Made by a program: the position numbers and the translations under genes. Source: Cryptomeria japonica (lineage: Eukaryota; Streptophyta; Pinopsida; Cupressales; Cupressaceae). From it: a stretch of DNA of 64,000 bases. The stretch is taken from positions 822,799,896-822,863,895 of the forward strand of contig NC_081414.1 of assembly GCF_030272615.1 (NCBI RefSeq). Direction: 5' to 3'. Each line of letters begins with the position of its first letter. Positions within the stretch are counted from its first letter, which is position 1. Below, piece by piece: positions 50,432 to 63,163 of this stretch. Below the pieces are notes generated by a model that searched no databases, was not told where the DNA came from, and saw nothing but the letters and a program-made list of their open reading frames with translations.

Positions 50432-50777
50432 TATAGACACCTAAAAATGGTCAACGCTTGCGGAGTCATACTTTAACATTTACGCATTGCCTCATTTTAG
50501 GTTTTTGCGTCGCATTAACATTTCTTCCATGTTTCACACTTGATTTTTATCATTTGCAAGCATCGAGTCATTTTTCTACATTCTTCATTTGTCTCATTCT
50601 CAAATTTGGTCTTGTCGACAACACTATCCAATCATGATTTTGATCGATTTTAGCTTGTCGCATCAATGTGCGTGCTCATTTGTCATCATTTTGGACATCG
50701 TCAATCCTAATTAGGGTTTTGTCCTCTTATCAATCTTATCATCTGGTGGTCGTTTTGTCATCAATCTTTATCATTTT

Positions 50778-50968
50778 CAATCTTGTCGTTTTGCGATCGA
50801 TTTGTCATCGGTCGTTGTCATGTTCGATCTTGTCATTTTGCGATCGATTTGTCATCAATCATGGTCATTTTTAATCCTTTCATCTTGCAATCTATTTTGT
50901 CATCGATCCTTGTCCTTTTGTCAAATTTGTCATTTTACGATCATTTCGCTATCAATTGTTGTCTGTCT
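50778..50968. repeat. About four tandem units of 47-48 bp in the LTR
   Basis: Units start near 50778, 50825, 50873 and 50920, built around gtcattttgcgatcgatttg, progressively diverged. A weaker unit precedes them at about 50730. Confidence 0.75.
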
Positions 50969-51397
50969 CAATTGTGTCAATTTGGATCAATTTGTCATTG
51001 TTCCTCGTCAATTGGCGTATTTATTGATCAAATCATTTAATCAGAATCATGATCGATATCAATTATCTTCATCAAGACCTAATTGTCATTCTCGCATTGC
51101 TAATTCATCTTCTAGGGTTTTGTGATTTAAATCATTTAAACCTTGTGTGTCATTTCTTCCTCTAGGATTAAATAAATTATTTATTTATCCTAAGTCTTCT
51201 TGTCACAATTACATGTTCATTTAATTGGCTAATTATTCCTCTTTGTGAATTAATTAATAAATGACAAATTATTAATTAATTTACCTAATTTCTAATTTTC
51301 ATCAATTTCTAATTTTCCTAATTTCTTATTTCCTCTTTTTCTAATTTTCTAATTTTCTAAATTCTTAATTTCAATTTCCTCCTATTTTCATGGGAAT

Positions 51398-51518
51398 GAC
51401 ATAGAAATTTGTCATAATTTGTCATAATTGACAATCAATCAATTCTTGACATAGAAATTTGTCATAAATTGTCATAAATTCTTGACATAGAAATTGTCAT
51501 AAATTGTCATAAATCCTT
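51398..51518. repeat. Short tandem array in the LTR
   Basis: Three units beginning gacatagaaat at 51398, 51448 and 51484, with 36-50-bp spacing. They contain repeated tgtcataa words. Confidence 0.8.
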
Positions 51519-51952
51519 GCATAGCAATTTGTCATAGACATGTCATACTTTTGCTATTCTTGATTTGAATTTCCATTCGAATCACTATCATGCTAATTTA
51601 TTCATCTCTCCAATTTGTCTATAAATTGGATGAATTTCTTCCCTAATAATTGATAATCAGACTATCGAATTTACGCTTCTAGTACTCTTGCTCAATAATC
51701 AATGTCAATCTTGCTTTCAATTATGTATGTGCACTTGTAGGTGAGATCCACAACCAAACCATTTGAAGAGGAAAGAAGAACAATGGAGCCGCATGAAGGG
51801 AACATCTGGTTTGCATAATCTTTTTACATGTTTTGTCTTTATGTCTCTATTGAGTGTGCTTAGGATAGATTGTTGCAATGAATGTTTTTGTGATAGAGCT
51901 ATTATGTTTTATCTTGCTTGTGATGATTTCCTATTTCCTATGCTACATTAAT

Positions 51953-51970
51953 TGGTGAACCCGACATGAA
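51953..51970 (+). other. Putative primer-binding site
   Basis: tggtgaacccgacatgaa starts 5 bases after the LTR end. tRNA not assigned. Confidence 0.5.
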
Positions 51971-54005
51971 CACTAACCATCTAACCACTTTATGGTGTTT
52001 TTGAGTGCTTTCAAGTTGATTTTGCAGGCCAAAAACCCAAAAATAGGGTCGTGCAAGGTTTTCTGGAGACTTCTGCGTCTGTGTGAAGCAACTTGCGCCT
52101 ATGTTGAGCATTTTGTGCCTATGTTGAAGACATTCTGCGCCTGTTTCATGACTTCTGCGCCTGTGTAAAGTCCAGAACAGGGGTAAAAATGCAGTGTTTT
52201 ACTTGAAATTTGTTTAGTTTTTGCATTTTGTTTTCTGTGCTTTGGGTTTTGGTACTAATTATCTATGCAAAATATTGGCATATGCATGGCAAAGACAATA
52301 AATCAAACTACTAACATGTGTTATGCAGAATCGATAGTCAAAGACAACAAATCAAACATCTAACTTGGGTTTTGCAGGTTGCCTTGGAGAAACAACCAAA
52401 CTTTTGTGTTTGTGATTTTTAATTAGGCACTTAGTGATTTCTAAATAGGTTGGAATGAACATGTTTGTGCTTTGATTGTTGAGTGTGACATTGGAGTAGG
52501 AGAGTATGCTCTCATCCTTCTTAGGGTGATCAGAAATCCCGATCTTCAATACCATGCTCATGTCTTTGATTGAGTGTCTCCTTTAGAGGGCTTGCCTTCC
52601 CGACCACTTTGCTTTTGCAAGCAAGTGATAATCGTGAGAAGGGAAAGACCCAAAAGTGAGTACGGCTAGAATACCTTGGCATTCTAACTCACTATAAAAA
52701 AATACCCGATGAGTGAAAGCTTTGAAGGAAGGGTTACGTGGGAATTGCAGTTACTTGGGAAGTGATGACCCTTGGACTCTTTCTCATATCAACATCTAAG
52801 TAGGACCTCTTGGTCTAAATCGTGCTTGCGTGACTACATTTGTTTGGTATCTTGATGGGCTTAATGTCTCAATCACGCTTGCGTGACATCAAGGAGTAAT
52901 GCTTAACAGAAATCCTTACTAAACACCTTGTTTTTAGAGGCCAAAAACCCTTCTAGTTGCTTGAGAAGGACAAGTTCGGATACTTGGAAGAGATACTAAG
53001 TTCGCCATGGGGAGATTTCCATGGGGACTGATGCTTGGCTGCCCTGAGAAGTGAGTGTCATGGAGGGGAGCCCGTGGGGTCAAGCATCTATGTATTCTCC
53101 TTGAATCCCATAATGAGTCTACCTCTCAAGTACCTAATGTCCTTGCCTACCATAAGAAATGTGGGAATGAGCATGGTTGTCTTGAATCTAAGTTGCAATA
53201 TCTTGTCTTCTTTGCTTGTCAAACGTTGAATTGTATCTCATTTCAAGAACAAGGAAAATTGATCCAAAACAAGGTTAAATACAAGAGACATTCATCCAAC
53301 AAACGTTCAACAAGGTTCAAAAACACTTTCAAACATGATTATCAAACATTATTCAAAATATTGTCTTAACATTCATGTCACTTGCATTCAGGTTCATCCT
53401 AGGTTGCATTTTGCAAAATTCATTGTCAAGTACCAATGTTAGGTTTCACCTAAGTCATATTCTTTTGCATATCCATAAAAGTCATCCATTTACATGTGTC
53501 CTCTTTCATTAGAGTCATACCATTCTCATACATTCATATTTGCATACCCTAAGTCTCTTCATTAAGTTTAGGTCATTATCATATCATATTAGGGTTATTT
53601 GCATAGTAATTGTCCCTTTCCATATAGTGTCAAAACTAGGTTTTGTCATACTTGAGTAATCCAAATCTCTGATGAACCCTAAGTCATTGTTAGGAAGTTT
53701 AGACCTTATCAAACCTTTTGTCCTTTTGTCATCAATTTCATTTCGTCAAACCTAGCTTAGTATCCAAGCATATAGGGGAGACATTGTCATTTTGTCCTTT
53801 TGTCACTTGGTCCTTTTGTCCTTTGAGGTCTCATCATTTCAATTTCCTAAGGGTCTTATTCTTAGATTTGTATTTCAAAAGTTTGTCAAAATCTTCAAAA
53901 ACAACCAAAAACATAGATTGCATGCTCGTCTATCTAGTTTGCATTTAGTTGCATATCATATATCATCCTTGAAAAATTCCAAAAATATTGCATTTGCATA
54001 GTGAC
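51971..54005 (+). other. Leader of plus-strand gypsy-type element
   Basis: About 2 kb without supported coding. At 52065-52170 five copies of a motif close to ctgcgcctgtgt recur every 22 bp or so, reminiscent of the motif in the Tat leader at 10696-13473. Confidence 0.55.
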
Positions 54006-55579
54006 ATGTCTATTGAAACAAGGTTCCAAGCACCAATGATGCAACAAAGTTTGACGTATCAACCGACAATGCAATCGAATTTTAATCCAAGGCAATCACA
54101 ATTCTATCCAACCCAACAACAAAGCAACATTGATCAAACTTATCATGATGATGTAAATGTCCAAATACAAAAACTAGAGGAGAAACTAGCTCAAGAAAAT
54201 GAGATATTGGAACAAAAAGTGAAAAACATTGCGAAGAATAGATCACAAATGTCCAAAGTGTTTTGAAAATTTCCAAGTCGAAATCCAAATATTGAGCCAA
54301 TTGATGTAAGATCTCTTCTTGAACGATCAGACATACCAGCTCTCCTCTCCCAAATAGAGATGATGAAACAATTTCAAGAAAAGAGGCAAAATCAATTTCA
54401 ACATTATGTGCCTCCACAACAAGAACAAGAAGGTGTTTACTATCAATCAGATTTTCAACCAATACAACCAATGGTTCAACCAATTGTCCAACATATTCAA
54501 CCAACACAACAAATGGTTCAATTTCAACAATATGTCCAGCCAACTATACAATGTCCACAAATGGTTCAACCAATGGTGGAATATCAATGTCAACCACAAT
54601 CACCAAACATTCAAAAATAAAGGTTGCAGCACACACCAACCCAAGTTTCAAACATGTCAGAACAATTGAACCTAGTTCAAAATCAAAACATGACATCAAA
54701 CCAAGACCAAATTCTTGCCAAACAAGTTCAAATTCCAGGTCCAACTATGTCAAAACCTCGAAAGAAAGGTGGCTTTATTGCAATGCTCTTAAGGAAATTA
54801 CCAAGTGAGTTCTTCGAAGAAGATCAAAATAATACACTTATGTCTAGCAATGCCTCATCCCCTTGCAAGAAAATTGACTCTCCAGTGGCATCTATCCCTA
54901 CACCTCTAGAAGTTTCCCAAAAACCTTCTATATTGTCCCCATCAAACAATACACCCAAGGATGCAATTATCCAAGGGCTATCCATAATTGATTGCCAAGA
55001 TAATCCAATTCATGATGCACATCCTTGTCATGTTTCAGAAATACAAGACCCAATGCCACCATGCACTTTATTGCCATTACCTATTTTAGAGGACCCATTC
55101 AAAGTCCCTCTTTCTCATGTTCAAGCATTGATTCCTTGCCAAAATCCATCACAAATGTTCAAAGTGCATTTCCTTTATGCTAAACCATTGATCCATTGTG
55201 AGAATCCTCCATGCATATCCAAAGTCTAACCCCATGTCAAGAGGATAATTTAGAGCATGAAGAAACGTGTCTTGAAACAGATCAAGATCAAGATCCTAAA
55301 ACCTTATCATCCCATCCAATTGTTGACCAGGATCCCATTTTCCCAGACACTTATGACGATTCCCCTATTCTTGTCCATCCTATCCAAAGTCCTATTGACA
55401 CTCCATTCCTTAAGCAAGATCAAGATATTCCAGTCCATCCAATCCCAAACGATCCCCTTCCATTTCATGAACATAATGTCCTTTCAAATCCCATTGACAT
55501 TCCACTTCCTGACAAAGATCAAGATATCCCTTCCATTCTTTCCGATGATCTTGATGGTCGCGCCCACAAAAGGATATGA
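54006..55579 (+). pseudogene. Gln/Pro-rich gag-like ORF of plus-strand element
   Basis: Starts at ATG 54006 (MSIETRFQAPMMQQ). One frame runs to 55229 with TGA at 54264 and TAA at 54618, then coding-like text moves to another frame (to 55579). The N-terminus is Gln-rich with a short coiled coil (IQKLEEKLAQENEILEQKV). Next is an Asn/Gln/Pro tract with repeated PMVQP words, then KKGGFIAMLLRKLPSEFFEE, and a Pro/Asp-rich tail. No zinc knuckle, protease or RT was recognised. Position after an LTR, primer site and leader makes it gag-like. It may belong to a non-autonomous gypsy family. Confidence 0.5.
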
Positions 55580-55639
55580 AAATCACTGTAAAACCTTTCC
55601 TGGGAAGTGGGCATTCCAACAGGTGACTAATATCTCTCT

Positions 55640-56832
55640 TCTGTAGATGTTCATTTACTTGTCAAACCAGGGGACGTATACTTTAAATGGCGCAGCAAAA
55701 TATATGCACTAGGAACTTATTTTGGTCAAATCCTAGCGGAAATACATACTGAAAATAAATCCTACCTACGCTATAGGAAGGTAATGCAAAGATTTTTAAC
55801 TCAACTATGATTTGATTATGACAGAAACCATAATAACTACAACTGAAACACAAACTATGAACTGGCCTTATGCTGCAGGAACAGACACAATGATGGATTC
55901 CTTGTGCTACAGGAGCAATGTAAAGCTGAGTTTGTATAAAAACTTTAAAGATGAAAGCAAACTGAAGCTTAACAAGAAAGAACAACTAACTAACTAGCTA
56001 CAGATACCTACTAAGTGGGCCCCCTTAGCAAGCCTCTCCTGATTACGCAGATATGAAACTCAGAACTTCATTGAACTTTATTCATAAAAACAGAATGATA
56101 TACATTGCTTTGTTGATATGGAAACTAACAACAAACTTTGCTTCTGGTTAAACAGATTCTGTCTTTCATTATCATTGATTCTTACATGACATCTACTATT
56201 CTTATTCTATCCTTCTCTCCTTCCCTCGCGCAAGAGGAGAAGCTTTATTTAAAAATAGGGGAGCAACTAACTAACTAACTCCATTAAAGAAAGATGTGGA
56301 AGTAAAAACATATCCTCGAATCAAGGAACAAACTTCATAAATGAGTTTATGCGTTCAACCCAATCAGAGAGAATCTAGCACTCCACTCTTTGTCATTAAA
56401 ATTCTTTCCCATGATTTCAGTCAAAGAGTCTTTGCCAGAGCTTCCTCGAAGTCGTGCAGGAAATGGACTTTACTGCAAGGCTGAGATTGGCTGCGCTTGA
56501 CTTGATCATTCTTCAACAACCTGCGAAATAAAAGGTAACAGGCAACAGAAAAGGCATATGGCACATACATGATATCCATTCATTAATCACACATTTTAGA
56601 TTTACTTCATCATTCAAAAACTGTATACGATATACCAGTCATTTTAGGGAGTCAACGGGGCAATAAATGCAATCAAGTTAATCACAAAGAGCTACAGGAA
56701 TATAAAAGTCTCTTGCTACAGGATATCGCAAAAAGGTTTCACAAAGTCTGAACATCCATGAAATAACAAAAGTAAAGGCATTTAAAAGTTTTATCAAAAC
56801 ATCCAAATTATGAGCATTTTTTAAGCTCATCA
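55640..56832 (-). mobile_element. 3' LTR of Athila-like element (left end uncertain)
   Basis: The right boundary is set by the polypurine tract: read on the minus strand, gctgagtagggggcag at 56833-56848 is followed by tgatgagc. A TATA-like run (minus ctatttttaaataaag) lies near 56245-56265. The left boundary against the preceding element cannot be fixed without the partner LTR, which lies outside the window. Confidence 0.5.
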
Positions 56833-56975
56833 CTGCCCCCTACTCAGCCCAATGCTGGTCCTCCAGCATTAACTTTCCTGGTGGTTTCTCTGAAGTCGGT
56901 GGCTGCTACATGACTCTGAAATGGATTTTTAAACTTGTAATAAAATCCTTTGAAATCCCAACATTTTTCATACCT

Positions 56976-59459
56976 TTAGTCTTCTAATTCATTGTTGAGT
57001 TTTGTAGCCTGGTGAGGATAAAGTGGCCACATTAGCACAGGGGGTCTGAATGTCAGTGGCAACCACAGTTCAAATCTTGTTTGAAGTCCTAATTGAATAT
57101 ATCTGCTGGTTCGTTTGAGAGCTGCTGTGAAATTTAAGGGACTATGCGGTTCTGACTTTCTTAACCCAATAGTTAACTTTTCCCATCTTTTCTCACTTCT
57201 GGAGAATGCCAATTTCCAAAATGAATATTGTTGTGCCTGGAATTCATCATATACCTATTTTCTGATATCAAATATTTTCCCTCTTGGTGAAACATTATTA
57301 ACTCCATATGTCAGAGCAAACCAATCTTTCAACATTGCATAAGGATTTGAACTATGAGATCGTAATGGAACAGGCTCTGTTTTCTCAACTTCCTCATATG
57401 TTTCCCATTGCCTAGCATAATTTGCCTCATTTGCTGCCCATGACATAAATGCTCTTAAATGAATATCACCAATATAAAGAAGAGGATTCCATTCTATTTC
57501 AAATGGTATTAAAAAGCCATGCAAATAGAATTCACAGAGAGAATTTCTTAACCAATTAGGGGCTGCCTGGTATGCTTCATAGAAGTCTTTGGCATTATGA
57601 ATTATAGGATCTTGGTTTCTGGAAATTCTCATTAATTGGAACCATAAAAATTGTTCTTTAAGGCACAGAGCATAAACTCTGGGTGGGGGTCTACATTCCA
57701 TAATCTGGCCAGTTACTTTTAACATTTCGTTTGTTTTTGCTTTCAGCTCAGCAATTTCTTGCTTCTGACTTTCAATTTTCTTATTTAATTTCTTCTTTTC
57801 TATTTCTCATAGACTTTGCTGCATGACAGTCTGAGCTATGTATCGGAAAGTCAGGGTTTGCAATGTAACTATTTCCCAATTAGTTTTAACATATTCTCGA
57901 AACTCCATTAAAAATATTTTCTTATACACAACAATGGCTTTGCAAACTTCAGGATGAGATACAACTTCACTAGGCACATTTGATTGTTCAGCCTGTTCTT
58001 CCTCTTGCTATAAGATAAATTCTTCTTTTTCCTGTGGTGGAGAAGCCTATGCTTCCTCCGAAAATTGCATAGCAGCAGTAGCCAAATCATCAAGATTTGG
58101 TAACCCTTGCTCATTATGCCCTGTTTCCTTTGTCTCAACTTGTTCCACTTCAGGAACGATCGAACTCTAGGCAGCATTTTCGGACACATTCTGAGAAACA
58201 TTAAATTCAAACTCAACAGATTCTTCTGAAATTACAATCACCTCTGGTTGTGGTGAAGCAGGGGAGGTCTTAGATTGTTTCCTTGCAAAAACCCTTCTTG
58301 GCACTGATGCAGCTACAGGAGGTGTTCCGGTGGTTTTCCTCTTCTTTATTTGCTTAGAGGGCTTTGCCCTACCAGAGGATGACGACGAACTAGAAATAGA
58401 AATAGGCGTTGCTGTAGGAGAAACAGCTGCAGGGGAAGGTGTTGCAGGAGAAGGGCATTGCCTTTTCCGAGAATGAGGGTCAGATTCAGGGGACCCTTCT
58501 GCCTTTGTTTTTCCCTTCTCACTCCTAGTGGCAGACCTAGTTTGAATCCTAGCAGAGGATTCGGGTACGAAAGCTGCAGGACCAGGTGCTACAGGAGTAG
58601 ATGACCCTTGCCTTGTTTTACTGGTAGATGGACTTTCTTTCTTCTTTTTCTGAGGCCGTGGGGTAAGTACCCTAGGAGGTTGTGGAATTTGCAAACTCTT
58701 TTGGGCAACAAATTATTGCCAGGAGAGAGATGAGACATCCCTTAAAGAGCGCTCAATCAGTAATTTAATGAGGCCATGATGAGTGACAGAATTATCTTTC
58801 CCTTGTTGAGTTCCGTGGGCATTGTGTTCTAAAAATTTTAACAAGAAATTCGAAACATTTATAGCTAACCCATGCCTTATATGGCTCAATAATTTGAAAT
58901 GATGAGAATGCAAATAGGAAAAATGGCCTTCACAGGTCAAATACCTGATTATGTAAATAGCATACTCTGAATAAGGAGGAGCCAACGATACGCGCTTGCA
59001 TCCCTACTTGGAGACTTCCAGAGGTCCATCAGTAGGCATTGAAAACTCGGCCCTTGCTGCTGCAGCGTCTGAAGAAAAGTTTTCTCCAACGGCTGGAAGC
59101 CCAGTTACTTCTGCAATTCTGCTTTCGGTTGCAACAACCGTTAGACCCCATACGGTGGCTTCCCCTTCAGAAAGGGTTCTCAGAAATTCTGCAGTAGCCT
59201 CCTCATTAAAATCATTTAAGCTCAAAAAATAATTTAACCATCCACAGAGGCTGAATGCATGGAGTGTTTGCGGATTTTGCAATAATGTTTCATGAGCTGT
59301 AGGCTCATGTCGCACCAACTGACCACCTATGTTTGCAGTTTTCCTACAGCTGAACTCAATTCTTTGGTGAAGATTCAAATTCACTGCTTCCCTTCTATTC
59401 TGGTTTTTTTTCGTGCCGTCACATTACTTTCTTTCTTTTCCAAAAATGAACTTTTTTAA
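56976..59459 (-). pseudogene. Large 3' ORF of the Athila-like element
   Basis: One minus-strand frame of about 800 codons, without frameshift, broken by about seven stops (near 59004, 58713, 58167, 58050, 58010, 57808, 57255). The N-terminal part (LHAFSLCGWLNYFLSLNDF; EFLRTLSEGEATVWGLTV; FKLLSHIRHGLAINVSNFLL) resembles the putative plant transposon domain found in many plant retroelement proteins. A Ser/Pro/Lys-rich linker at 58694-58167 has SSSSSSSGRAKP and basic nuclear-signal-like runs. The C-terminal part is Trp-rich (FYEAYQAAPNWLRNSL, AFMSWAANEANYARQWE). It lies between integrase and the 3' LTR, the place of the envelope-like ORF in Athila elements. No membrane helix is evident. Confidence 0.65.
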
Positions 59460-59584
59460 ACAAGCAGTCTTAATCATGATTATGCAATAAAGAAAGATAT
59501 GCGATCATAGTTGGAAAGTACCAGAAAAGTATTAAAGAAGATTATTTTGCAGTTATGGTAGCGGTGAAAAGACAGGTTTTAAAA

Positions 59585-59605
59585 GATGGATTACCTCGCC
59601 CCCTA
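59585..59605 (-). other. Second polypurine-like tract of the Athila-like element
   Basis: Read on the minus strand, aagtagggggcgagg resembles the 3' tract at 56833-56848. It lies between integrase and the 3' ORF, where an internal plus-strand primer would sit. Confidence 0.4.
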
Positions 59606-59709
59606 CTTAAAATATGACATGTGTCCTCACATGTCATAAAGAACAGGCAGAAGTTCAGGCAATAATGACTGGTACATGCATATCAGAAAATGAATTGAAT
59701 GAAATAAAT

Positions 59710-60052
59710 CAAATATGCGATAAGAAAAGATATGGCGTACCTTTGATAATTGCACGTACGTGTGAAGAAATATGACGGCAGCTGCATGGATTGACAAATG
59801 GGAAAGATATTTTAATTAAACTTGATGCGGATGGATGACGTGGATGGGTGAAATGGATAGATGAAATGAACAAATGAATTGAATGGATGGAAGTGAAAGA
59901 AGTGAAATGGAGGCGATAAATGAGAATGGAGAAAAGGGGTTTCCTTTTTGTAAAAAGAAAAACTGTATTATGGGCATGCTTTTTGAAAATTACGGTGACA
60001 CTGTAGGAGAAAGGCAAAAGCCTTCGACTGTAGGAAGAGTAGTGGGAGGAAC
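59710..60052 (-). other. Spacer between integrase and 3' ORF
   Basis: No coding motif. It contains the end of the pol frame and leads to the internal polypurine-like tract. Confidence 0.5.
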
Positions 60053-62299
60053 CTAAACAAACTGCTGCATGAATTCTTCCTTGGAGATTGGTTTGTGGTA
60101 TAACCGGAGTCGGTGGCCATTCACTAGCAATTTGAAGCGGACTGGGTCTATAGTTACCAGCTGTATAGCTCCATTATCGAACACATTTTCAACTTCATAG
60201 GGGCCAAGCCAATGTGTTGTGAGCTTACCTTGATTTTCTTGATATCTGGAATCATATAACAGAGCCCAATCTCCAGTAGAAAATTTCCTGGTTTTGATGT
60301 GCTGATCATGCCATTTTTTCCTTTGCTGTTGGATTGCTTCTGTATGTTGTAGGGCGGCTTTTCTCATTTCTTTCAAAGCATTTAGCTATAGGAGATGGTC
60401 CTTCTGTGCTTTAGATATGTCTATATTGAGTTCAAGAGCTGTCCTCAAAGTTTTGTGTTCAAATTCTATGGGTAACATGGCTATTTTCCCATAAAGCAGC
60501 TCAAAAGGTGTAAACCCGGTTGTTGTTTTCCATGTAGTTCTGTAAGCCCAAACTGCTTCAGGAAGTCTATTGCTCCAATCTTTTCTATGTATCTGTACTG
60601 TCTTTGTGAGGATCGCCTCAATTTCTCTATTTGTTACCTCTGCCTGACCATTGGCTTGAGGGTGATAAGGGCTAGACTTCCTATGTTTGATTTTATATTC
60701 ATTCATTAGGGCTGTGATCAGATTAGACGTAAACTGAGCTCTTTGATCGGTTACAAGTTCTCTGGGAACCCCAAATCTTGTGAAAATTTGTTCATACAGA
60801 AACTCAGCAACTTTGTTATCTCGAGCATGAGCCATAGCTGTTACCTCAACCCATTTTGTTACATAGTCCGTGCAAACTAGAATGTATGACTTTCCATTGG
60901 ATGGTGGATCAATTGGTCCTACAAAATCCATCCCCCATTTATCAAAAGGGGTGACTATTATCTGTGGATGTAGTGGCATTTCATTGGACTTAGTTGGTCT
61001 TCCCATACGCTGGCATTTGTCACATTTTCTTATATAGGCCATAGTATCCTTATGTAATGTTGGCCAGTAGTACCCTGTTGTAAGAACTTTCATTGATGTT
61101 CTTTTTGCTACAAAATGTCCTCCACATGGTTCATCATGGCAAGCATGCAATATGTCATAAGTTTCATCTTCTCTTACACATCTTCGCATTACCTGATCAG
61201 CTCCAGTATAAAACAAACTATTTGCAATCCAGGAAAAGTTAAAACTTTTCTCTATTAATAACTTCTTTTCTTTTGGAGAAAAGTAGTCTTGTATTCTATT
61301 TGCTGCTAGATAATTGGCAATGTCTGCATACCAGGGTATATGTGCAGTGATAGAAAACAAATGTTCATCTGGGAACCTATCATCAATGATCTCATGTTCA
61401 ACAGATGTAGCTGATTGGAGTCTTGATAAAAAGTCAGCTACAATATTAGCTCTCCCTGGTTTGTCAATTATAGAAATGTCAAATTCTTGTAACAACAGGA
61501 GCCATCGTGCCAACCTACTAGAAATGGCAGGTTTGTTCATCAGATATTTGATTGCTGCATGGTTAGTATGGACGAATATCTGATAACCTATGACATAATG
61601 TCTAAATTTATTCAAAGCATATACTACTGCAAGTAACTCCTTTTCTGTGACAGTATAATTGAGCTCAGGACCTTGAAAGTTCTTGCTGATAAAGTAAATA
61701 GCATGTTCAACTGAATTTTCTTTTTGATTCAGAACTGCTCCTATGCCAAAGTCAGAAGCATCAGCATGTATGTGAAAAGGCAAATTCCATTTTGGACCTT
61801 GAAGAACAGAGGCTTTAGTAAGCAAGTCCTTTAATTGTAGGAAGGATTTTTCATAGGCCTCTGTCCACTCAAATTGGGAATCCTTTGTTAACAAAGCATA
61901 AAGTGGACTGGCAATTTTACTGAAGTCTTTTATAAACCTTCTATAATACCCTGCATGACCAAGAAAACTTCTGACATCTTTTTGTTTTGCAGGAGTTTGT
62001 AAATTTTGAATTACTTCAATTTTAGCAGGGTCAACCTGAATTCCATTTTTTGAAACATGATGACCTAGAACAATACCTTCTTCCATCATTAGAAAACACT
62101 TCTCACTATTTAGAGACAAATTTTGCTCTCTACATCTTTTCAATACTTTTTCTAAATTTACCAGTGCTTCTTCAAATGTGACTCCATAGGCAGTGAAATC
62201 ATCCATGTAAATCTCCATACATTCATGAGATATATCAGCAAAGATACTAATTACTGCTCTTTGAAATGTTGCTGGCGCATTGCATAAGTCAAAAGGCAA
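60053..62299 (-). pseudogene. Athila-like pol: RT end, RNase H and integrase
   Basis: One minus-strand frame with one stop (TAG near 60383) inside integrase. The RT catalytic box IYMDDF is at about 62209-62195. RT connection text VRSFLGHAGYYRRFIKDFSK follows, then RNase H from about 61820 (HADASDFGIGAVL, YTVTEKELLAVVYAL, RANIVADFLSRL). The integrase zinc finger is HACHDEPCGGHF ... CDKCQRMG. Its core has the Asp of WGMDFVGP, the Asp of VTDQRAQF and the Glu of NGQAEVTNRE. The C-terminal HWLGPYEVENVF is a GPY/F motif. All catalytic residues remain. The RNase H and integrase types fit the Athila/Tat clade. Confidence 0.9.
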
Positions 62300-63163
62300 G
62301 ACCGAATAAGAAAATGTTCCCCATGGACAGGTAAAAGTGGTCTTATCTTGATCTTCAGGGGCTATTTTTATCTGATTGTATCAACTATAACCATCCAAAA
62401 AGGAAAAATATTTTTTGCCAGATAGTGAGTCTAGTACTTGATCTACAAAAGGCAGTGGAAAGTGATCTTTTTTAGTGGCACTGTTCAATTCTCTGTAATC
62501 TATACCTACTCTCCATTTTCCACCTTTCTTGGGAACAATAACTAAGGGAGAAACCCATTGACTGTCAGAGATTGAATAAATAAAGCCAGCATCAAGTAAT
62601 TTTTGAAGTTCACTTTTAACTATTTCCCTAAGTGCTGGATTTACTCTTCTTTGAGGTTGTCTAATTGGTGAACAATCTTCTTTGATATATATCCTATGAG
62701 TACAAACTCGAGGATCTATTCCTTGCATGTCCCCATATTCCCATGCAAAAGCTTTATGCTGTTCTTATAGCATTTTTAATAGATCAGCCTGTTGAGACTG
62801 TGACAGTTTATTATTGATATTCAAACAATGACCTTGAGACAATTCTATCTGCTCCATGAGATCACTCATAGAGTCTACAGGTAATTTTTGTATCTCCTAT
62901 GGAAGCAAATTATGAAAAATCGCTGGAAGTTTAGGCAGTGAATTTTCAGAATCTGGTTGCTGCAGGAAATATTGTAAATGAGTATCATTTGGATCAGGTG
63001 AACCTTCTTTATCAGAGTTGTTTTGTAAAATTTGAAACAATAAGGCATCTTCACTCTGAAGTTGTGAGAATGGGTCATTTTGAATCATCATCAATTTAGC
63101 CAAGGAATTGGTTTCTTCAATTTCCTCCCCCACATCTGGCCAAACAGGTTGGGACAAATCTGG
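62300..63163 (-). pseudogene. Athila-like pol: protease-RT spacer and RT start
   Basis: Same frame as integrase and protease, with stops near 63164, 62897, 62767 and 62381. The acidic spacer carries DPFSQLQSEDALLFQ. The RT fingers start near 62720 with RQPQRRVNPALREIVKSELQ, LLDAGFIYSISDSQWVSPLV and PKKGGKWRVGIDYRELN, then DHFPLPFVDQVLDSL and FSFLDGYS, after which a TGA replaces a sense codon. The first catalytic Asp (FLDG) is present. Confidence 0.88.

Larger units (their letters stand above)
50432..51947 (+). mobile_element. 5' LTR of plus-strand gypsy-type element
   Basis: About 1516 bp, tatagacacctaaaaatgg ... tatgctaca. The start matches the Tat LTR (TGTAGACACCTAAAA) with one G-to-A change, and both LTRs contain tatcctaagtcttct. 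Internal repeats: a 47-bp array (50778-50968) and a gacatagaaattgtcata array (51398-51518). A primer-site-like sequence follows. The partner LTR was not found. Confidence 0.65.

Noticed and set aside
50778-51518. CRISPR-like look of the regularly spaced repeats
   Set aside because: Units are contiguous and diverged without unique spacers, inside an LTR of a plant retroelement.
54082-54543. Minus-strand frame over the gag-like ORF
   Set aside because: It mirrors the Gln/Pro-rich plus-strand coding text.
60053-62299. Chromovirus chromodomain after integrase
   Set aside because: The integrase C-terminus shows a GPY/F motif but no chromodomain-like sequence before the stop.
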